From contig JAMAHW010000091.1 in assembly GCA_023627715.1 (NCBI GenBank), forward strand, positions 62,001 to 126,000: a DNA stretch of 64,000 bases, in the 5' to 3' direction. A program made the translations under genes and the position numbers. The notes under the pieces were generated by a model. It made no database searches, was not told the origin of the DNA, and saw only the letters and a program-made list of their open reading frames with translations. Position 1 is the stretch's first letter, and the number at the start of each line of letters is the position of its first letter. Positions 35,101 through 47,228 of this stretch are shown here, one piece after another. The stretch comes from Periconia sp. R9002 (lineage: Eukaryota > Ascomycota > Dothideomycetes > Pleosporales > Periconiaceae).

Positions 35101-38100
35101 CTTCTGCGTAAACCAAGTGGTGTCGCTCTCGGTTGCCCATATTTGTTGATGCATTGCTCGGTAATGTTTTGCTTCTGCTAGAGCTTGTCTTGCTTTGATG
35201 ATTGACTACTGATCGGATGCTGCTACGAATAGAGCCGCTGGATGACGAACGTGAGGAGGCAACATGCTTCTTTCGTTCACGGTTTGAAATTGAGTTGGAA
35301 GAATATCCAGCAATAGTCGATGAACTTGAGCCAGAGCTGGGCTGGAATAAGAAAATTGGATGGGGAATCTCAGGGTATTGTAATGCAGGAGGACGAGAAG
35401 CCGCTTCATTCTGCATGTTCCGAGAGGACGACAAGAAGTTGTCCATGAACATGAATTGAGTCCGATTCGTTCGTCGATCCTGCTCCTGCATATGCTCTTG
35501 CTGTAGTTTCCGCTCTTCAGTGAAGTTGAGTTTCCGCGTCAGCATGTCGAACGTCAATGTAGTTTGTAGGAAAGCATGGGTCTGTATCAGACGTTGTTCA
35601 CCCTCTCGTGTTCTGTGACGTGAAGCAGATAGCGCGTCGACAGCCCCTACAGTCAGATCTGGTATCCAGACATTCAAGCGTTGTGAAAAGGTGCTTCCAG
35701 CGAGATCATTGAAGTCGAGTTTGATATGCCTAGTGCTAACCAATACTACTTCTTGCGCAACATGGAACCACACGTGAACATCCGCAGTCCGGAGTCGAAG
35801 GAAGGTAGAGTCATGTATGATCAAAGGATGTGCGATAGGAAGGGTATTCTCGTCATCATCCAGCGTGAACGCAAAGGAACGAGCTGCGCCGATACCCTTG
35901 GCGACAAAATCGGTCGTGCATTCGCCAGATATTTTCCCGACATCAAAATCCCAGCTGCAGACGTACGTGGGCTCTGTGGGAGGGAGACCAAACAAACGGT
36001 GGCCGTAGATAACAACCGAGTCAATGAACAGTTCGGTTTGCCCTCCAGAATCATCCACCACGCCTGTTTTAGTAACAGAGGTGCCAATCGACAGGCTGAT
36101 AGGGCTGAAATTTACCATGAGATCCATGTAGTAGTTGGTGAATCGTAGGTCGGCAGATACAAAAGGCAGCTCTGCTCGGAGACTGTTCTCGGCCGTATAC
36201 AAGTTTGACGGAAATATCGCGCTGGTTTCTTCGACGGAAATTGTCAAGATCACATCCAGGTCATTTGTTACTTTCACAGGCTGGTCATTGGATGCCACTC
36301 CATCTGCTGCAAGGTTTTGAGCTGGGAGACCCTGAAATTCCTCCAGCGTTTTGAAATGCATGTCCTCGCCAAAATAGTTATCCTTCATCTTCATGAAGTG
36401 ATGGACCAGCCAGCCAAACAACTCAACATATAATCTCTCACCCCTGCAGTCCATGAACAATCTATCCGTATTCATGGCAGATGTTTCAGTCATATACGTG
36501 TGACTGCCTGATAGTGACAAAACACCAAGTTTTGCAACATTTTTTGATTTGATGAACGTACTGATGGTATTCTGCGAAGAAGTCAATATATCAAGGCCTA
36601 TGTCCTGCCCTTTCACGTCGAACTTGATCTCGTTTTGAAGGGGTTTGAACTTGTCCAGAGGTATCACAACGTCTCCATGTAAATGATGGCCGTGCAACAC
36701 AACGAAGTTGTTTTCGTCGAATTCCGTCGGATTGTTGATAATGTTGGAATCATTCGTGTTGAGATAGATCTTGAAGTTTGGGAAATCGACATTCAACAAA
36801 TATTGAAAGGGCACGAAAGTAAAGTAATCTGGAGGTGGGCCGGAGCCCCAGTCGGTAATAAGATCTGTCAATAGAAACAGATGATCCCGCAATAGAAACA
36901 GTTCCAGATCCTTACACGAAATGCCAAACCCCCATTTACGCAAAGTGTTCCAGCTGATTGGATTGGAAAGATCGCAATCAAGGCCAATTGCACCTGAACG
37001 CCAAAGTAAACCATGGTTGACGCTTGAAGAGATCTCTGTGCTAGCGATGTCAACACCTAATTTGTTCTGGAATCCCTGCTCCGAAGCAACCATATCCATT
37101 AAGTAGTTGACGGAAGAGTTCCCAGCAACCTTGATGTCAATCCAACCAAAAGGTCGTACATTCTGATGGGAAGCAGTAGTATCACGCGACTTTCCCCGGA
37201 TTGATTTTCGTCTTGATCTTGATTTTCCCTTCGCTTTCCCGGCTGCCTCCTTGTTTTTGGTTACCGCGCGTGCTTTCCCTTTCCATTTCCAGTCCTTTGA
37301 TGGCTCGCGAGTTGGAATACGGAGTACAGTTTCTTTTTCAATGCCGAGGTAGACCCTGAAAGTGGAAAGTATTCTTGCATCACCTGGCTTCAACGGTGGA
37401 GACGGTACGGCATCAACACGAGCTCCAGGGAAGAACATATTCTGAAAAACAACTCGATGTCGATCAGCCCATGGTCCATAATTGATAATGCCGCCATTTA
37501 TTTGTATTTCCATGCCGTACGCCGGCGGGGCGCTGCCATTGATGTCCCCAGGGCGCGTTGGGTCATCGTATATACTGTTGTCAATTTCGCTTGGTACAGG
37601 TCCAGTGACATCCCAATAGAATACTACATTGACAGAGGGGCAATCCACTATAAGTGACGTGCTCGCATATTCCAGTGCATCCCATTCGCCGTGGGCATCC
37701 CTTTCGTTCTCATCGAGATAACGTGCAAGCCCTTTCCACTGGTCTTGACCGGGCAGCTGCCATTGAGGAACAAACATGTTGCTTTTTTTCGCACCATCAG
37801 CATTGGAGTGGGTATGTATTGAATCTGAGGATTTGGAGAAGAGGTTTGGCAGATGTGGTAGTCGTAATTTCCATATTCGAGCCTTTTCCGCCGCGACTTC
37901 TTTTTTCTCGCTTTCATAACCTTCCAGTTGATGTTCCAAGGTTTGTTTCAAGCGTATAGCGGAATCCAATTGAGGTAACTGGTAGTCTGGATTGGGTTTC
38001 ATGTGCACTACTGGATGTGTAAACTGGAATCTGAAAACCTGTTGGTAGACATCAAGAGGTCCACATGAAGAGGCGTCTAGTTCACCGCTTGCTTTGTCGA

Positions 38101-39083
38101 ATTGTGCGGTGATTACGGACTTGGTATGCTCGTTGCCGACCACGATGGCGCCTTTGTTGCAATCGATGTGAATCGGCAGCAACCGTAGAAAAGAGGGTAT
38201 GCTGTCCTTTTGGGTCTTCTCCGAGGCTGGAGGGTCCGTTTCCGAGCGCAAGCCATCGGTCTCCTCAGTGGATTCAGCCCCCCGAGGTTTTCTTAGCCTC
38301 TTGTGTTGGCTGTGGTCCTTAGGGGTATCGGTTGAAGGCCTATATGAGCTCGTAGCCGCAGTTTGGCTATCCTGACCATTCGCGTCATTTTCAGGGGTGG
38401 AGTCGTCCGTCTTGCGCTTGATTGCATCGATGATACCGTCATACGCTGGACTACGATTGTACATGAAGGCCTCAACGCCAGATATCTTGACCGAGATGCG
38501 ACATGGCAGCTTTTTTGTAGTCTGCTTCCCTCCTTTTTCGGCCTTATCCACCGAAGCGTCGGCGCTGCCAGGTTGATGGGTAGAATTGCTGGACGTGTCA
38601 TGATCTGATACGGGCTCGGTAGGGGTTTGGTTCGAGTAGACGTCGGCCTCTCTCACTCTTCGCAACCAGTAGTTCCAAGTTATATAGCCACCATGAATCA
38701 GTATGGTTTCATTGTGCCCATGGTAGCGTATGTCCTTGAAGAAGAGGCGACCTCCGAGCACCGAGATCTGCAGAGCTTGAATATCGATGTAGGCCCGATA
38801 CACACTCCAGGTATACGCGCGAATGCCATAGGAGACGAGGGTGGCAAAAAGACGGTTGAAGTAGAAGAGAAAGAAAATTGACCTAGCATGTACGTGAGTA
38901 AGGGAAGAGGAGGGACGGGGGTACATACATACAGAATGCTACAAATGAGGAGTTCCACAAGATAGACCCTAGATATGACCAAAGGATCAGCGTGTGGGTA
39001 CATGAGCGCGCAGTAAATGGGATTTACCAATTGAATTCGGCCTGAGGCCTCAAGGGCTCCGGAGTGAGAGTTGGTGCTGGCAT
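29162..39083 (-). CDS. csf1: Csf1, bridge-like lipid transfer protein
   Basis: Very large protein of 3270 aa, the fungal member of the BLTP1/Csf1 family that forms a long hydrophobic groove for bulk lipid transfer at ER contact sites; yeast CSF1 is needed for growth and fermentation in the cold. Three exons: 39083-39028, 38968-38933 and 38882-29162 (introns 59 and 50 bp). The two tiny first exons complete the membrane anchor (FNWVYLVELLICSILSIFFL) and join in frame. The signature N-terminal block follows: YRAYIDIQALQISVLGGRLF, FKDIRYHGHNETILIHGGYI and TWNYWLRRVR. The 9.7 kb last exon stays open throughout. Its sequence is the beta-rich, motif-poor type of RBG proteins, with low-complexity basic and Ser-rich insertions (around residues 150-240, 540-590 and 1180-1240). 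Length is like that of fungal Csf1 proteins. Confidence 0.95.
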
Positions 39084-39602
39084 AGCAGACTGAGTTATGG
39101 GCCGTCGCGGTGGGTTAGGAAGTGGGCGCGCATGCCTGGCTAACTGGACGCGCCGGAGGGCATGGAACGAGAAGTCGTTTGCTCCGTGCTTGAGACGAAA
39201 GTAATCATCTGGGGTATAGAGTCCAGTAAACTATACCATCGTCGACGAATTCGTGTAACTAGAGTTCATGTGATATCAGTGAAGGGTGACGGCTAGACTA
39301 TAGAGTTAGAGGTGCGCTAGTGGGGGGCCCAAGCTTCTTCCCCCAGATCTATTAGCCTAGATCTACCTTCCTACATAGGTACCTACTTACACAGCAGACG
39401 TCGGAACAAAACATCAATCCAACCGTCACAGATTCAAGCACTGTACGCAGCCAGATTGCCTGGCCCGACTTTGCTCCCGCCGCCATGCTCATTGCCGCCT
39501 GCTAGTTTCCTCCTGTCTCTACCACCACTTATCCTCAGAGACCCTGTTCCCGCTCCGCTCGTCTCGTCTCGTCTCTCCGTCTCCATCTCCGCCCTCGACA
39601 CC
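39084..39602. promoter_or_regulatory. Divergent promoter of csf1 and the Ost-alpha-like gene
   Basis: Head-to-head intergenic region of 519 bp. The plus strand turns C/T-rich (tcgtctcgtctcgtctctccg, 39557-39577) just before the Ost-alpha-like ATG, which is typical of leader regions of expressed fungal genes. No TATA box seen. Confidence 0.4.
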
Positions 39603-41812
39603 ATGGCGGCAGGCAACCTCATCGCCATGCGCACCGTCTCTGAAAGCTCTTCAGGCGGTACAGGACAGCACTTTGCTCGCGCAGTCATCATTATTGCCGG
39701 TGTGGCAGCTCTGGTAGCCAGTATCTTGACCTTTATGTAGGCTATCGCCCCTCCTCTGCTGTCGCCTGATCCCACTGACGTAGTGAATAGCGCTGTTTGG
39801 CTGCAGACGTAAGCATCCACTCGACCCGTTTGCCTGCACAACATGCCCCAAATACTGATCTTTGTATAGTAAAAACTACCGTAAACCGCTCTTGCAACGC
39901 TATGTCGTGCGCATCCTACTCATGGTCCCTATCTACTCGGCGTCGTCCTGGGCCAGTCTCGTATCCATACAGGCCTCCTACTGGATAGGCCCCCTGCGGG
40001 ACATCTACGAAGCCTTCACCATCTATACCTTTTTCCAGCTCCTCATAAACTTCATCGGCGGCGAACGTGCCCTGATCGTCCTCATGACCGGCCGTGCTCC
40101 CGTATCCCACCTTTGGCCGCTGAACCACGTGTTTTCCAAAGTGGACATCTCGGACCCTCACACCTTTCTCATGATCAAGCGGGGGATCTTGCAATACACG
40201 TGGGTGAAACCACTCCTCTCTCTGGCCGCCATCGTCATGAAGGCGTTCGGTGTGTATAAAGAGGGAGTTTTGGCAGTTGACTCTGGATATTTGTGGAGTG
40301 GCATCATCTACAATGTGAGCATCACTATTAGTTTGTACGCTCTCGCCATGTTCTGGGTCTGCATGGTTTCAGATCTAAAGCCATTCCGTCCCATGCCCAA
40401 GTTCCTCTGCATTAAAGGCATCATCTTTGCCTCATACTGGCAGGGCTTCTTTCTTTCCATATTGGTTTGGTTAGGCGCGATTCCCAATGATGTTCCCGGT
40501 TACAGTGCGGACAACCTCGCTGCAGCCATACAGGATGCCCTGATCTGTTTCGAAATGCCCCTGTTCTCCGTTGCCCATTGGTATGCCTTTTCCTGGCATG
40601 ATTATGCCGACAACACCATTTCTGCGGCTCGTCTTCCGGTCAAATATGCACTGCGCGATGCGTTCGGGCCTCGCGATCTTATCGAAGACACCAAGGATAC
40701 CTTTGGCGGAAAACATTACGAGTACCGGTACTTTGATGCGAATGATAACGTGCTTGCCCATGAAGAGTCTTCTTCGAGAACCGCGCGCATGGCTGAGGGT
40801 ATGCGATACGAAAGAGGGGGTAAAGGGAAATATTGGATACCTAAACCGGGCCACTCCGAGCGCGAACCTCTCCTTGCAAAAGTCGCTGGAAGCCGAGCCC
40901 GCACAATGAGTCCGGGAGCTCATCGTGCACTAGAAGCTGCGCAGTACGGGACCAACAAAGACGATGAGGAACCGGAATTGAATGCCGAAGACGAAAGATT
41001 ATTTGATAGTGCGCGAGCACTCGAATTTGGTGATTGGAATGTGAGTATATCTCTATCACTCCCTAGGTCAGTCTAACAAATTCAGTACCCGGTCATCGAA
41101 GCGAACCGACCTTCGCGCGAAGCGTACATGTATAACACTCCGTCCATAATAACTGGCTCGACAAATCGCCATCTACTGCAACCCACTGCGGACAACCAAA
41201 AGAGACGAAAGAGCAGAATCAAGGACATTCAGGCGTCGGCTGGCAAAGGGAAGCACCGCAGCAGCTCAAGCAGCGGTGGGGAGCCATCCAGTTCAAGCTC
41301 TGGGATTCCCCCAATTAGCAAACTATTACGCCAGAAGTCATCTGACTCATCCAACTCTAAGAAGTCGGACCGCAGCCAATTAGTGGACTTGGTCGTTGAG
41401 GACCATGACGCCGAAGAGGTCGAGCGTGTAAGAGCTCGCAAGGAAGGCAGCTCAGGCTGGAACGAGGTACCAGCCAAACATTTTGTGTAAGCTCAGCATC
41501 GTGTTTTCTATTGTGTGAGACCTAACCTGTAGCAGCCATGCGTACCCAGAAGAAGGGGCAGATGAAGCAGTTCGCGAAGGTTTCGAGCCAGATCACCCAG
41601 AACCGGAAAATCCAGAGTCCGCCCATAATCTCAACTATCCCTTCACCGCCGGAGAGGGCGAGATGGGTGGAGACAATAAACCACTGATCAACGAGCCCGC
41701 TAATCGATGGGAGGAACGTGATTACGCTGGTGAAGGCGCCGCTGATAATCAACAAAGGAGCCCGCAATATGGAAGCTTCAGAGACGAACATAACGCTTGG
41801 AACGACAGGTAA
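39603..41812 (+). CDS. Organic solute transporter Ost-alpha/DUF300 (TMEM184-like) membrane protein
   Basis: Seven-helix membrane protein of the Ost-alpha/TMEM184 family, 666 aa in five exons: 39603-39736, 39791-39808, 39870-41040, 41086-41486 and 41536-41812 (introns 45-61 bp). Exon 2 is only 18 bp. The family hallmark spans the exon 3 join: KNYRKPLLQRYVVRILLMVP, followed by IYSASSWASL, SYWIGPLRDIYEAFTIYTFF and NFIGGERALI. Later helices and VSDLKPFRPMPKFLCIKGI and FFLSILVWLGAIP are all in place. The C-terminal 280 residues are hydrophilic, with poly-Ser and Lys/Arg-rich tracts and a PEEGADEAVREGFEPDHPEP acidic segment, typical of fungal members. Fungal homologues are linked to vacuole-related membranes; substrate unknown. 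Confidence 0.94.
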
Positions 41813-42742
41813 CGATTTGCTTGTATGCACGAGTTCGATCTACCTTTCTGTGTGTAATGCATTTTTTAAAAGATGTTTTGGGTTGCTTCTTTTTCAAATC
41901 GATTCTCTTCCCCTCATCACGCGTTCAACTGGTTGTTTTTGATCTCGGTGGTCTCTATACATTTGTGCGATGATCACGTTATATACCCTTTCTTACGCAC
42001 GTAATTTTGTTCGTCGTACATTTTTGCTCTCAAAACATGATGTACTGTTGTCCCGGGTTAGGCGTTCAATTTGACGTAGTTAATATACCGATGCAGTAAA
42101 CACAATACCTTTCTTCCTTTTGACTGAGCCCGCAACATTCACGCTTCATGCATATGTATTCATTCTGGGAAATGATGGGTGTGAAATGACGTGGCAGAAG
42201 ATAGATATACCTTTGACAGCAGCTGTAGCACATTCCTCGGAGCATCAAACATCCCCACCAAGGTTTTTGGGAAAATCTCGAGAATTCCTAGTGCCGCTCC
42301 CACGGCCTTCCTTATATGTACCCAGGCCAGGAACAAAATGGACGGCATAAGTTTTTAGTGGTAAGTTAAGGATATGAATAATTGTAGTTCGACGAAGATT
42401 TTTACATGGAAATTTTGAAGTTACAGAAGTATTGGTTGAGTCTTTATGCACTTGTTTTCTTGTATAAAAAAAATCTATGGGAGCTACTAAGTATCAAAAG
42501 TAAAGGCTTCACCACTTTTTTGCACTAGGCCTAGGCAACCTAGGTAGTTATTACTATTAAAAGTGCCTAATACTTATAAAAGTAAAGGCTAACGATAGTA
42601 AGGGTATTACATTTCCTTCGATCTAGATTTTTATATATTGCCTTACTAGTACTATTTTATAGCCAAGTTTTGGTATGCTCTTTCTAATACTTACTAATTC
42701 CGTGCTCTCACACAAAGATCCACAAACAATAACAAGGAAGCT
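41813..42742. other. Gene-free, AT-rich interval with a short direct repeat
   Basis: 3' flank of the Ost-alpha-like gene followed by AT-rich DNA (42350-42700). The motif aaaagtaaaggct occurs at about 42498 and 42579, and cctaggcaacctaggtag at 42531. It looks like a decayed repeat element and marks the border of the accessory island to the right. Not assignable to a family. Confidence 0.4.
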
Positions 42743-43087
42743 ATGGTGGTCTGCATGGTGCGATGGCTAGTTTGGTATGTTGCATATGCTTTCACTGGGT
42801 GTATCTGTGTGGCTGCTCTTAGTGACAACGTTATGAAGATCACTATATACAAGAAGAGTCTTGAGAAACACGACTTTCCAGCATGGCCGGACAGTAAAAC
42901 TATTCTCGTTTCTATCGATGATCTTACGCGTCGCGGGTTACTCTTCCGCATATTCCACAAACCCAACAAGGGGCGCGTTAATCTGGTTGGGCTTGAAACC
43001 CCTATACAATTAGCAACACGTCGAGAGTTATCAGAAGTGGGCAGTTTAAGAGCGCAGGCAGACAAGGTAAAGGACAGTGACCTATAG
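42743..43087 (+). CDS. Unclassified small protein
   Basis: A 114-codon ORF with an ATG, a hydrophobic N-terminus (VRWLVWYVAYAFTGCICVAA) and a basic, moderately charged C-terminal part (KTILVSIDDLTRRGLLFRIF; ETPIQLATRRELSEVG). After its stop, a second frame has a similar phrase (VGSLHNPIQVALEPVPGLVH, 43111-43170), suggesting a longer gene that is spliced or broken. No family recognised. Confidence 0.3.
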   Translation: MVVCMVRWLVWYVAYAFTGCICVAALSDNVMKITIYKKSLEKHDFPAWPDSKTILVSIDDLTRRGLLFRIFHKPNKGRVNLVGLETPIQLATRRELSEVGSLRAQADKVKDSDL

Positions 43088-43492
43088 TAACGGAGCCGAT
43101 GACAATCTGGTAGTTGGGTCGCTGCACAATCCTATTCAAGTAGCACTGGAGCCTGTTCCAGGACTAGTGCATCTCAAGAACTGCCAATCATTAGCATTAC
43201 CGCCCGCTTGTGGCACAGCCTCCATTTAAGTTGCACTTGGTGTGGTATGAACACTCTGGCAGTGTGACCTATGCTGTTCAACTTGTGCGAACTTCGAGAG
43301 ACAGTCAGCCAAGATTCAAGAAGATGAGGGTGCCATACAGCGCTTCTGTATTGCCATATGCGTCACTGTTGCGATTCTGTCTTTCTCTGTTAGGTCTGTC
43401 GACAACTATAAGAGCAGGCAGCCCGAGATCCGTTCAAAACTTGGACAAATATCCTATAACCTTAGCTTGTCTTCTGAATCTTTCACTGAACC

Positions 43493-44294
43493 ATGTCGTT
43501 GTCATATCGACCCGATCAGATTGATGCCACTAATTTAACATTTCGTTACAATAGGATCACCAACGACCCACGTGAAGTTTACTATCAGCTCAAAACAGGA
43601 GCGCAAGGCTTTCCTGAGAGTTTCTGGGAGTCGCAGCTGTAAGATGATCTTATTATAGCGCTCAGGCTACGTGCTAACCCATCTGTCTACTGCCAGCAGC
43701 TCGCAACAAGTCCCCTCTTCGTCGCAGCAGGTACATCGGCCTACCGTCCCCACAGTTTCCAGCTATGGAGAGGAAGTCATCTCCACCTTCCCAACTGTCG
43801 CGCATACTATGGCACCTGTCAGACCAGGCGGCGCTGTTAGTCAAAATCACTGGACAATCTTCCTTCTTGTGCCGGGCGGCTCTGTGCAACTGAACATGAG
43901 AAGCAACCCGAACGCTCGTCGTGGAATCTTTGAAGTTCGCGACCATGGTTATGAAATATCTAAATCGGCAGTTAGGTGGCTTGACTTTCCGGCTAGAAGT
44001 GGCCTGCTCGTGAACCTTGTTGAGCACGAAATTTGGTCTCACCGTTGGAATCAGTATGAGATGACTGACACTGGAGTCGGGTGTCGATGGTGGGTGTAAG
44101 TATTCAGCATCTTGTATTCATCTATGCGTACTAATTGAGTTCTTACTAGCCTTACTGTTATGCGCGGACTAGCTAGAAAAGGGTTCGTTGATGGAAACAA
44201 AGTGGAAAGTGATCTTGCCCCAGCCATCGGCTACAACTACTCGAGAAACATTGAACCCATCGCGTTGGAAATGAAGAAAGGAACATTTGTTTAA
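43493..44294 (+). CDS. DUF7770-type protein
   Basis: Protein of 229 aa in three exons (43493-43638, 43697-44095, 44150-44294; introns 58 and 54 bp, both with clear GTAAGA/GTAAGT donors). The core reads NHWTIFLLVPGGSVQLNMRS, HGYEISKSAVRWLDFPARSG and YEMTDTGVGCRWWVLTVMRG, the pattern of the fungal DUF7770 family, an uncharacterised family expanded in accessory parts of ascomycete genomes. A Gln/Ser repeat (SSQQVPSSSQQV) sits just after the first splice join. There is no signal peptide or membrane segment, so it is probably cytosolic. The gene ends 116 bp from the convergent APH-like gene. Confidence 0.8.
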
Positions 44295-44409
44295 ATTAGG
44301 GCAAAACATATACCCATCTATAGCGCTAAGGATGGGATAGTGAGGGCACCGAGCTGCTCGAATAGGCATCAATTGCTGTCGAGCCTTTCATTCTTTATTA
44401 GCTTTAACT

Positions 44410-45237
44410 TCAAGGATCTCTCATAGGTACATACGCGTATTTAATATTCACAAAGGCTGGTATGCTCAGATACGGTAGAACTTGCTTGTCGTTATCGTCG
44501 GGTTCCGGTGAGAGATGCAGAAGCTGCTCGAACCAAACCCTATCTTGGTAAACCAGCTCCTGGAAAGTGTAGATCTCAAAGATATCAGGAAAGAATCCGG
44601 CGAAAGCCCAGTCTACAAAACAGATGGAGGAGTTTGGGAGCACTAATATGTTCCGTCTGGCGAGGTCCATATGATGCATACTAAGTTGTTGGTGCCGTGC
44701 AAGTGATATATGTGGTTGCTTAACGACGTCAAGTCTCTTGTTCATCCATTTTTCAATGTCCTTGATGGATTCGAAACTTTGTTCAGTGCCGTAATCTGAC
44801 CAGATATAGCCATAGGCAGCTCCGCCGCCGACCGGTCCGGGCCCTTGACCTGGGGGAATGGGAATCGTAGCAAGATGTCGAACTGCTTCCATCGTGCGCT
44901 TGGCAAACTGCGGATTATCGAGCACTTCTAGCGTATCCAAGCCAACTCCATGCACATACTCCATAACAATGAATCCCATGTCGAAATCGAACAGAGTGGC
45001 TCTGAAGAAGTGAAACACCTGTGGAATATACAAGACTGTGCTGTCCACATGTTTACGCGCATAGCTTTGATTTGCAGCTTCTTGATTTCGAACACCAAAC
45101 CCGAATTTAACGGCTATACTGTCGGAAATTTGAACCAGATGACTTCCACCCTCGGTTCCAGCAAAAGGGGTAGTACTCCTGCATAACTCCACGATTTCAT
45201 AGTCGCTCGGTAGAAGTACTTCACGGAAAGTTGTCAT
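44410..45237 (-). CDS. Aminoglycoside phosphotransferase-like (APH family) kinase
   Basis: Single-exon protein of 275 aa with the APH/choline-kinase fold. HHMDLARRNILV matches the HxDxxxxN catalytic loop (here with Met-Asp), and SICFVDWAFAGFFPD matches the metal-binding [IV]DW motif. The N-lobe has IAVKFG with the likely ATP-binding Lys, and MGFIVMEYVHGVGLD is the hinge. All catalytic residues seem present, so it may be an active small-molecule kinase. In fungi such genes are abundant and mostly uncharacterised; antibiotic resistance should not be inferred. It is divergent from the small gene at 45782 and convergent with the DUF7770 gene. Confidence 0.88.
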   Translation of the reverse strand: MTTFREVLLPSDYEIVELCRSTTPFAGTEGGSHLVQISDSIAVKFGFGVRNQEAANQSYARKHVDSTVLYIPQVFHFFRATLFDFDMGFIVMEYVHGVGLDTLEVLDNPQFAKRTMEAVRHLATIPIPPGQGPGPVGGGAAYGYIWSDYGTEQSFESIKDIEKWMNKRLDVVKQPHISLARHQQLSMHHMDLARRNILVLPNSSICFVDWAFAGFFPDIFEIYTFQELVYQDRVWFEQLLHLSPEPDDNDKQVLPYLSIPAFVNIKYAYVPMRDP

Positions 45238-45781
45238 TGTGCTGCGTAGAAGTGGTAGCCTTCTTTCAGTTGAAAATTGGGTTTGTCGTCAGATCTCTGA
45301 TGCAGTGAGCGTGCAAGAAGGGATATTTGCCAGATTTTCGAAGAAACTATGCTGTGGTTAGGAGGAGGAGACAGTGCCACTCGCAGTGTGGGAGAACAAC
45401 TGGCTTTGTGGAGGGGCAGTCTTGGCTATTCAAGCGGGGATGGTGGTTTCACAGCCGTATTGTGTAAGTTCATCTAGTTCTTTTCTTCTAAAAGCTGTGT
45501 AGCTGTCTGAACTACATAGTTGGGCATCAACTATAGCCAACATATGAACGTTGCATCGAGGAGCAGCACGACTCTTAACCTCCGCTCTTACTCTTGCCCC
45601 CCATCGACCTTCTTGCCTGCGCCTGGTTGAGAATATCTTCAAACCTCGATTACCAGCTTTCATACCTCATTAAGACGAACATCAGGTCATCGGACTGGCT
45701 TTACGCATAGGCAGTATAGCTCCCTGTCTGACTCTACGTCTTCGGTAGAACTATTCACGTTACATCCCTTATCTCTTCGAT
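45238..45781. promoter_or_regulatory. Divergent promoter of the APH-like gene and the 82-aa gene
   Basis: Head-to-head intergenic region. The short minus-strand ORF here (45430-45663) shows no coding character. Confidence 0.35.
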
Positions 45782-46086
45782 ATGGCGGTTAGTCTTCCCT
45801 CTTCTCAGCTCTGAACATATGTAGCTAATTTACGTTTATTCAGAGAGGTGATGAGGCTCTTGCCGGGCGACCAGAATATGTTCCGAGCCATATTTTCGAG
45901 CCCAACCCCACCAAGGAGAAGACAATATACTTCAAAGGCTGGTTCATAGAAATTGTCGATACGCAGAGGGATGTGACGACAGTAAAAATAGACAATGACA
46001 GGGCTAGCACCGAATACAACCAGTACCGTATTGCGGCCGGATACACCTGTTATTTGAGAGGTGCAACAGTATATATGAAGACTTGA
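45782..46086 (+). CDS. Small protein of 82 aa, unclassified
   Basis: Two exons (45782-45787, 45844-46086) joined by a 56 bp intron (GTTAGT donor, TTCAG acceptor). The first exon supplies only Met-Ala. The product is a compact, probably beta-rich protein: YVPSHIFEPNPTKEKTIYFK, GWFIEIVDTQRDVTTVKI, YNQYRIAAGYTCYLRGATVY. It has no signal peptide or membrane helix. Codon use looks like that of real genes and the frame is open to a clean TGA. I found it by reading past the lack of an internal start codon. No known family comes to mind. The tiny first exon makes the start uncertain. Confidence 0.5.
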
Positions 46087-47228
46087 AGTTTGAGCTCAAG
46101 TTGCAACGCCAACATATTATTCAGTCAATAGGCATCGTGGTGACCACACCAAAGAGGGAATGAAACGTCTTGTCTGCGATCCACTGGGAACAAAGTAGCC
46201 AAAGATCCATAATTCTTAACCGTATTATTATTAGATTTCTGTATTCTATCGTAGCCACTCTTTTGGAATTGAATATTTAAGTAGACCGCGTAATCCTTGT
46301 TGATCTAGGATTCTAGGTTACTCAGGGCTTTAGTGTGTTCCTTCAGCTAAGAAATTACGGTATTGCTACTGAGTATGTGTTGAACAAAAAACGGCAGGGG
46401 CCCCATCAGCCAGTGATCTGTGCAATGGGATATTTCATACAACAGTATGTCCTACCATCACACACATCTACCATACATTAGGATATAAGAAGATGAATGG
46501 TTCCAAGCTTCGGTGCAAAGTGTCGACCTCCAACCAGCAACAATTCTTTCCTGTTCAGGAGCCAGGGGCTGATCAAGTAGTTTCGGTGATGGTTCGGGGT
46601 AGATACAACTGGCACGGATTTCCAGGTCCGACACTTCGCTTGATCATTACCCGTCACCACTAGTACACCCCGCCAAAACCACATTGAGTAAAGGAAGCAA
46701 TCATAAGGCGTTTTTAGGTCTTATTTAGATTGGTTTAACAATTGTGAAAAGGCAACAATGCGATCCGACGATGCTCAGACAAAAAATGGGGCTTTACTGC
46801 AGATAGAATGCGTGGCGTGAGACAAGAACCTCGGGCAAGAAATCCCTACCCATTTCTCCGAAGGGGATATAAGTGGGGAGCTTGATCCTAGCTATGGCCT
46901 TCGTCCTTTCGCTTCGACGTCATAAAGTTGTAGCTTCCGGATCGTTCGAGGCCAAACCATTGAATCATTTTTGGCTTCTTCTTAGCTTTCCGCACATATT
47001 TTCTTTCATTTGTTCAGTCCATCTCCACTCCTCCATCCCCCCTTCTCCGCGTGCCCCCGCTGCATTATCTCCATCTTCGCGTAGTGTACCAACACCCTGT
47101 CGGCTGGACCTGGAGCGTGAAGGGCACCGTCAACACTGATCGTGTTTATCCTGCACTCTGCAAGACTCTATTCATAACATTGAAACGTCAATAACCGGTT
47201 CCATCCAATTGATCCCTCAGCTCTCAAA
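46087..47228. other. Gene-free interval and acetyl-CoA hydrolase promoter
   Basis: No supported gene. The right part (46990-47110) is C/T-rich leader-like sequence of the next gene; the ORF at 46873-47139 is a by-product of that composition. Confidence 0.4.

Noticed and set aside
44410..45237. Antibiotic-resistance gene
   Set aside because: The APH fold is common in fungal genomes and the sequence gives no evidence for an aminoglycoside substrate.
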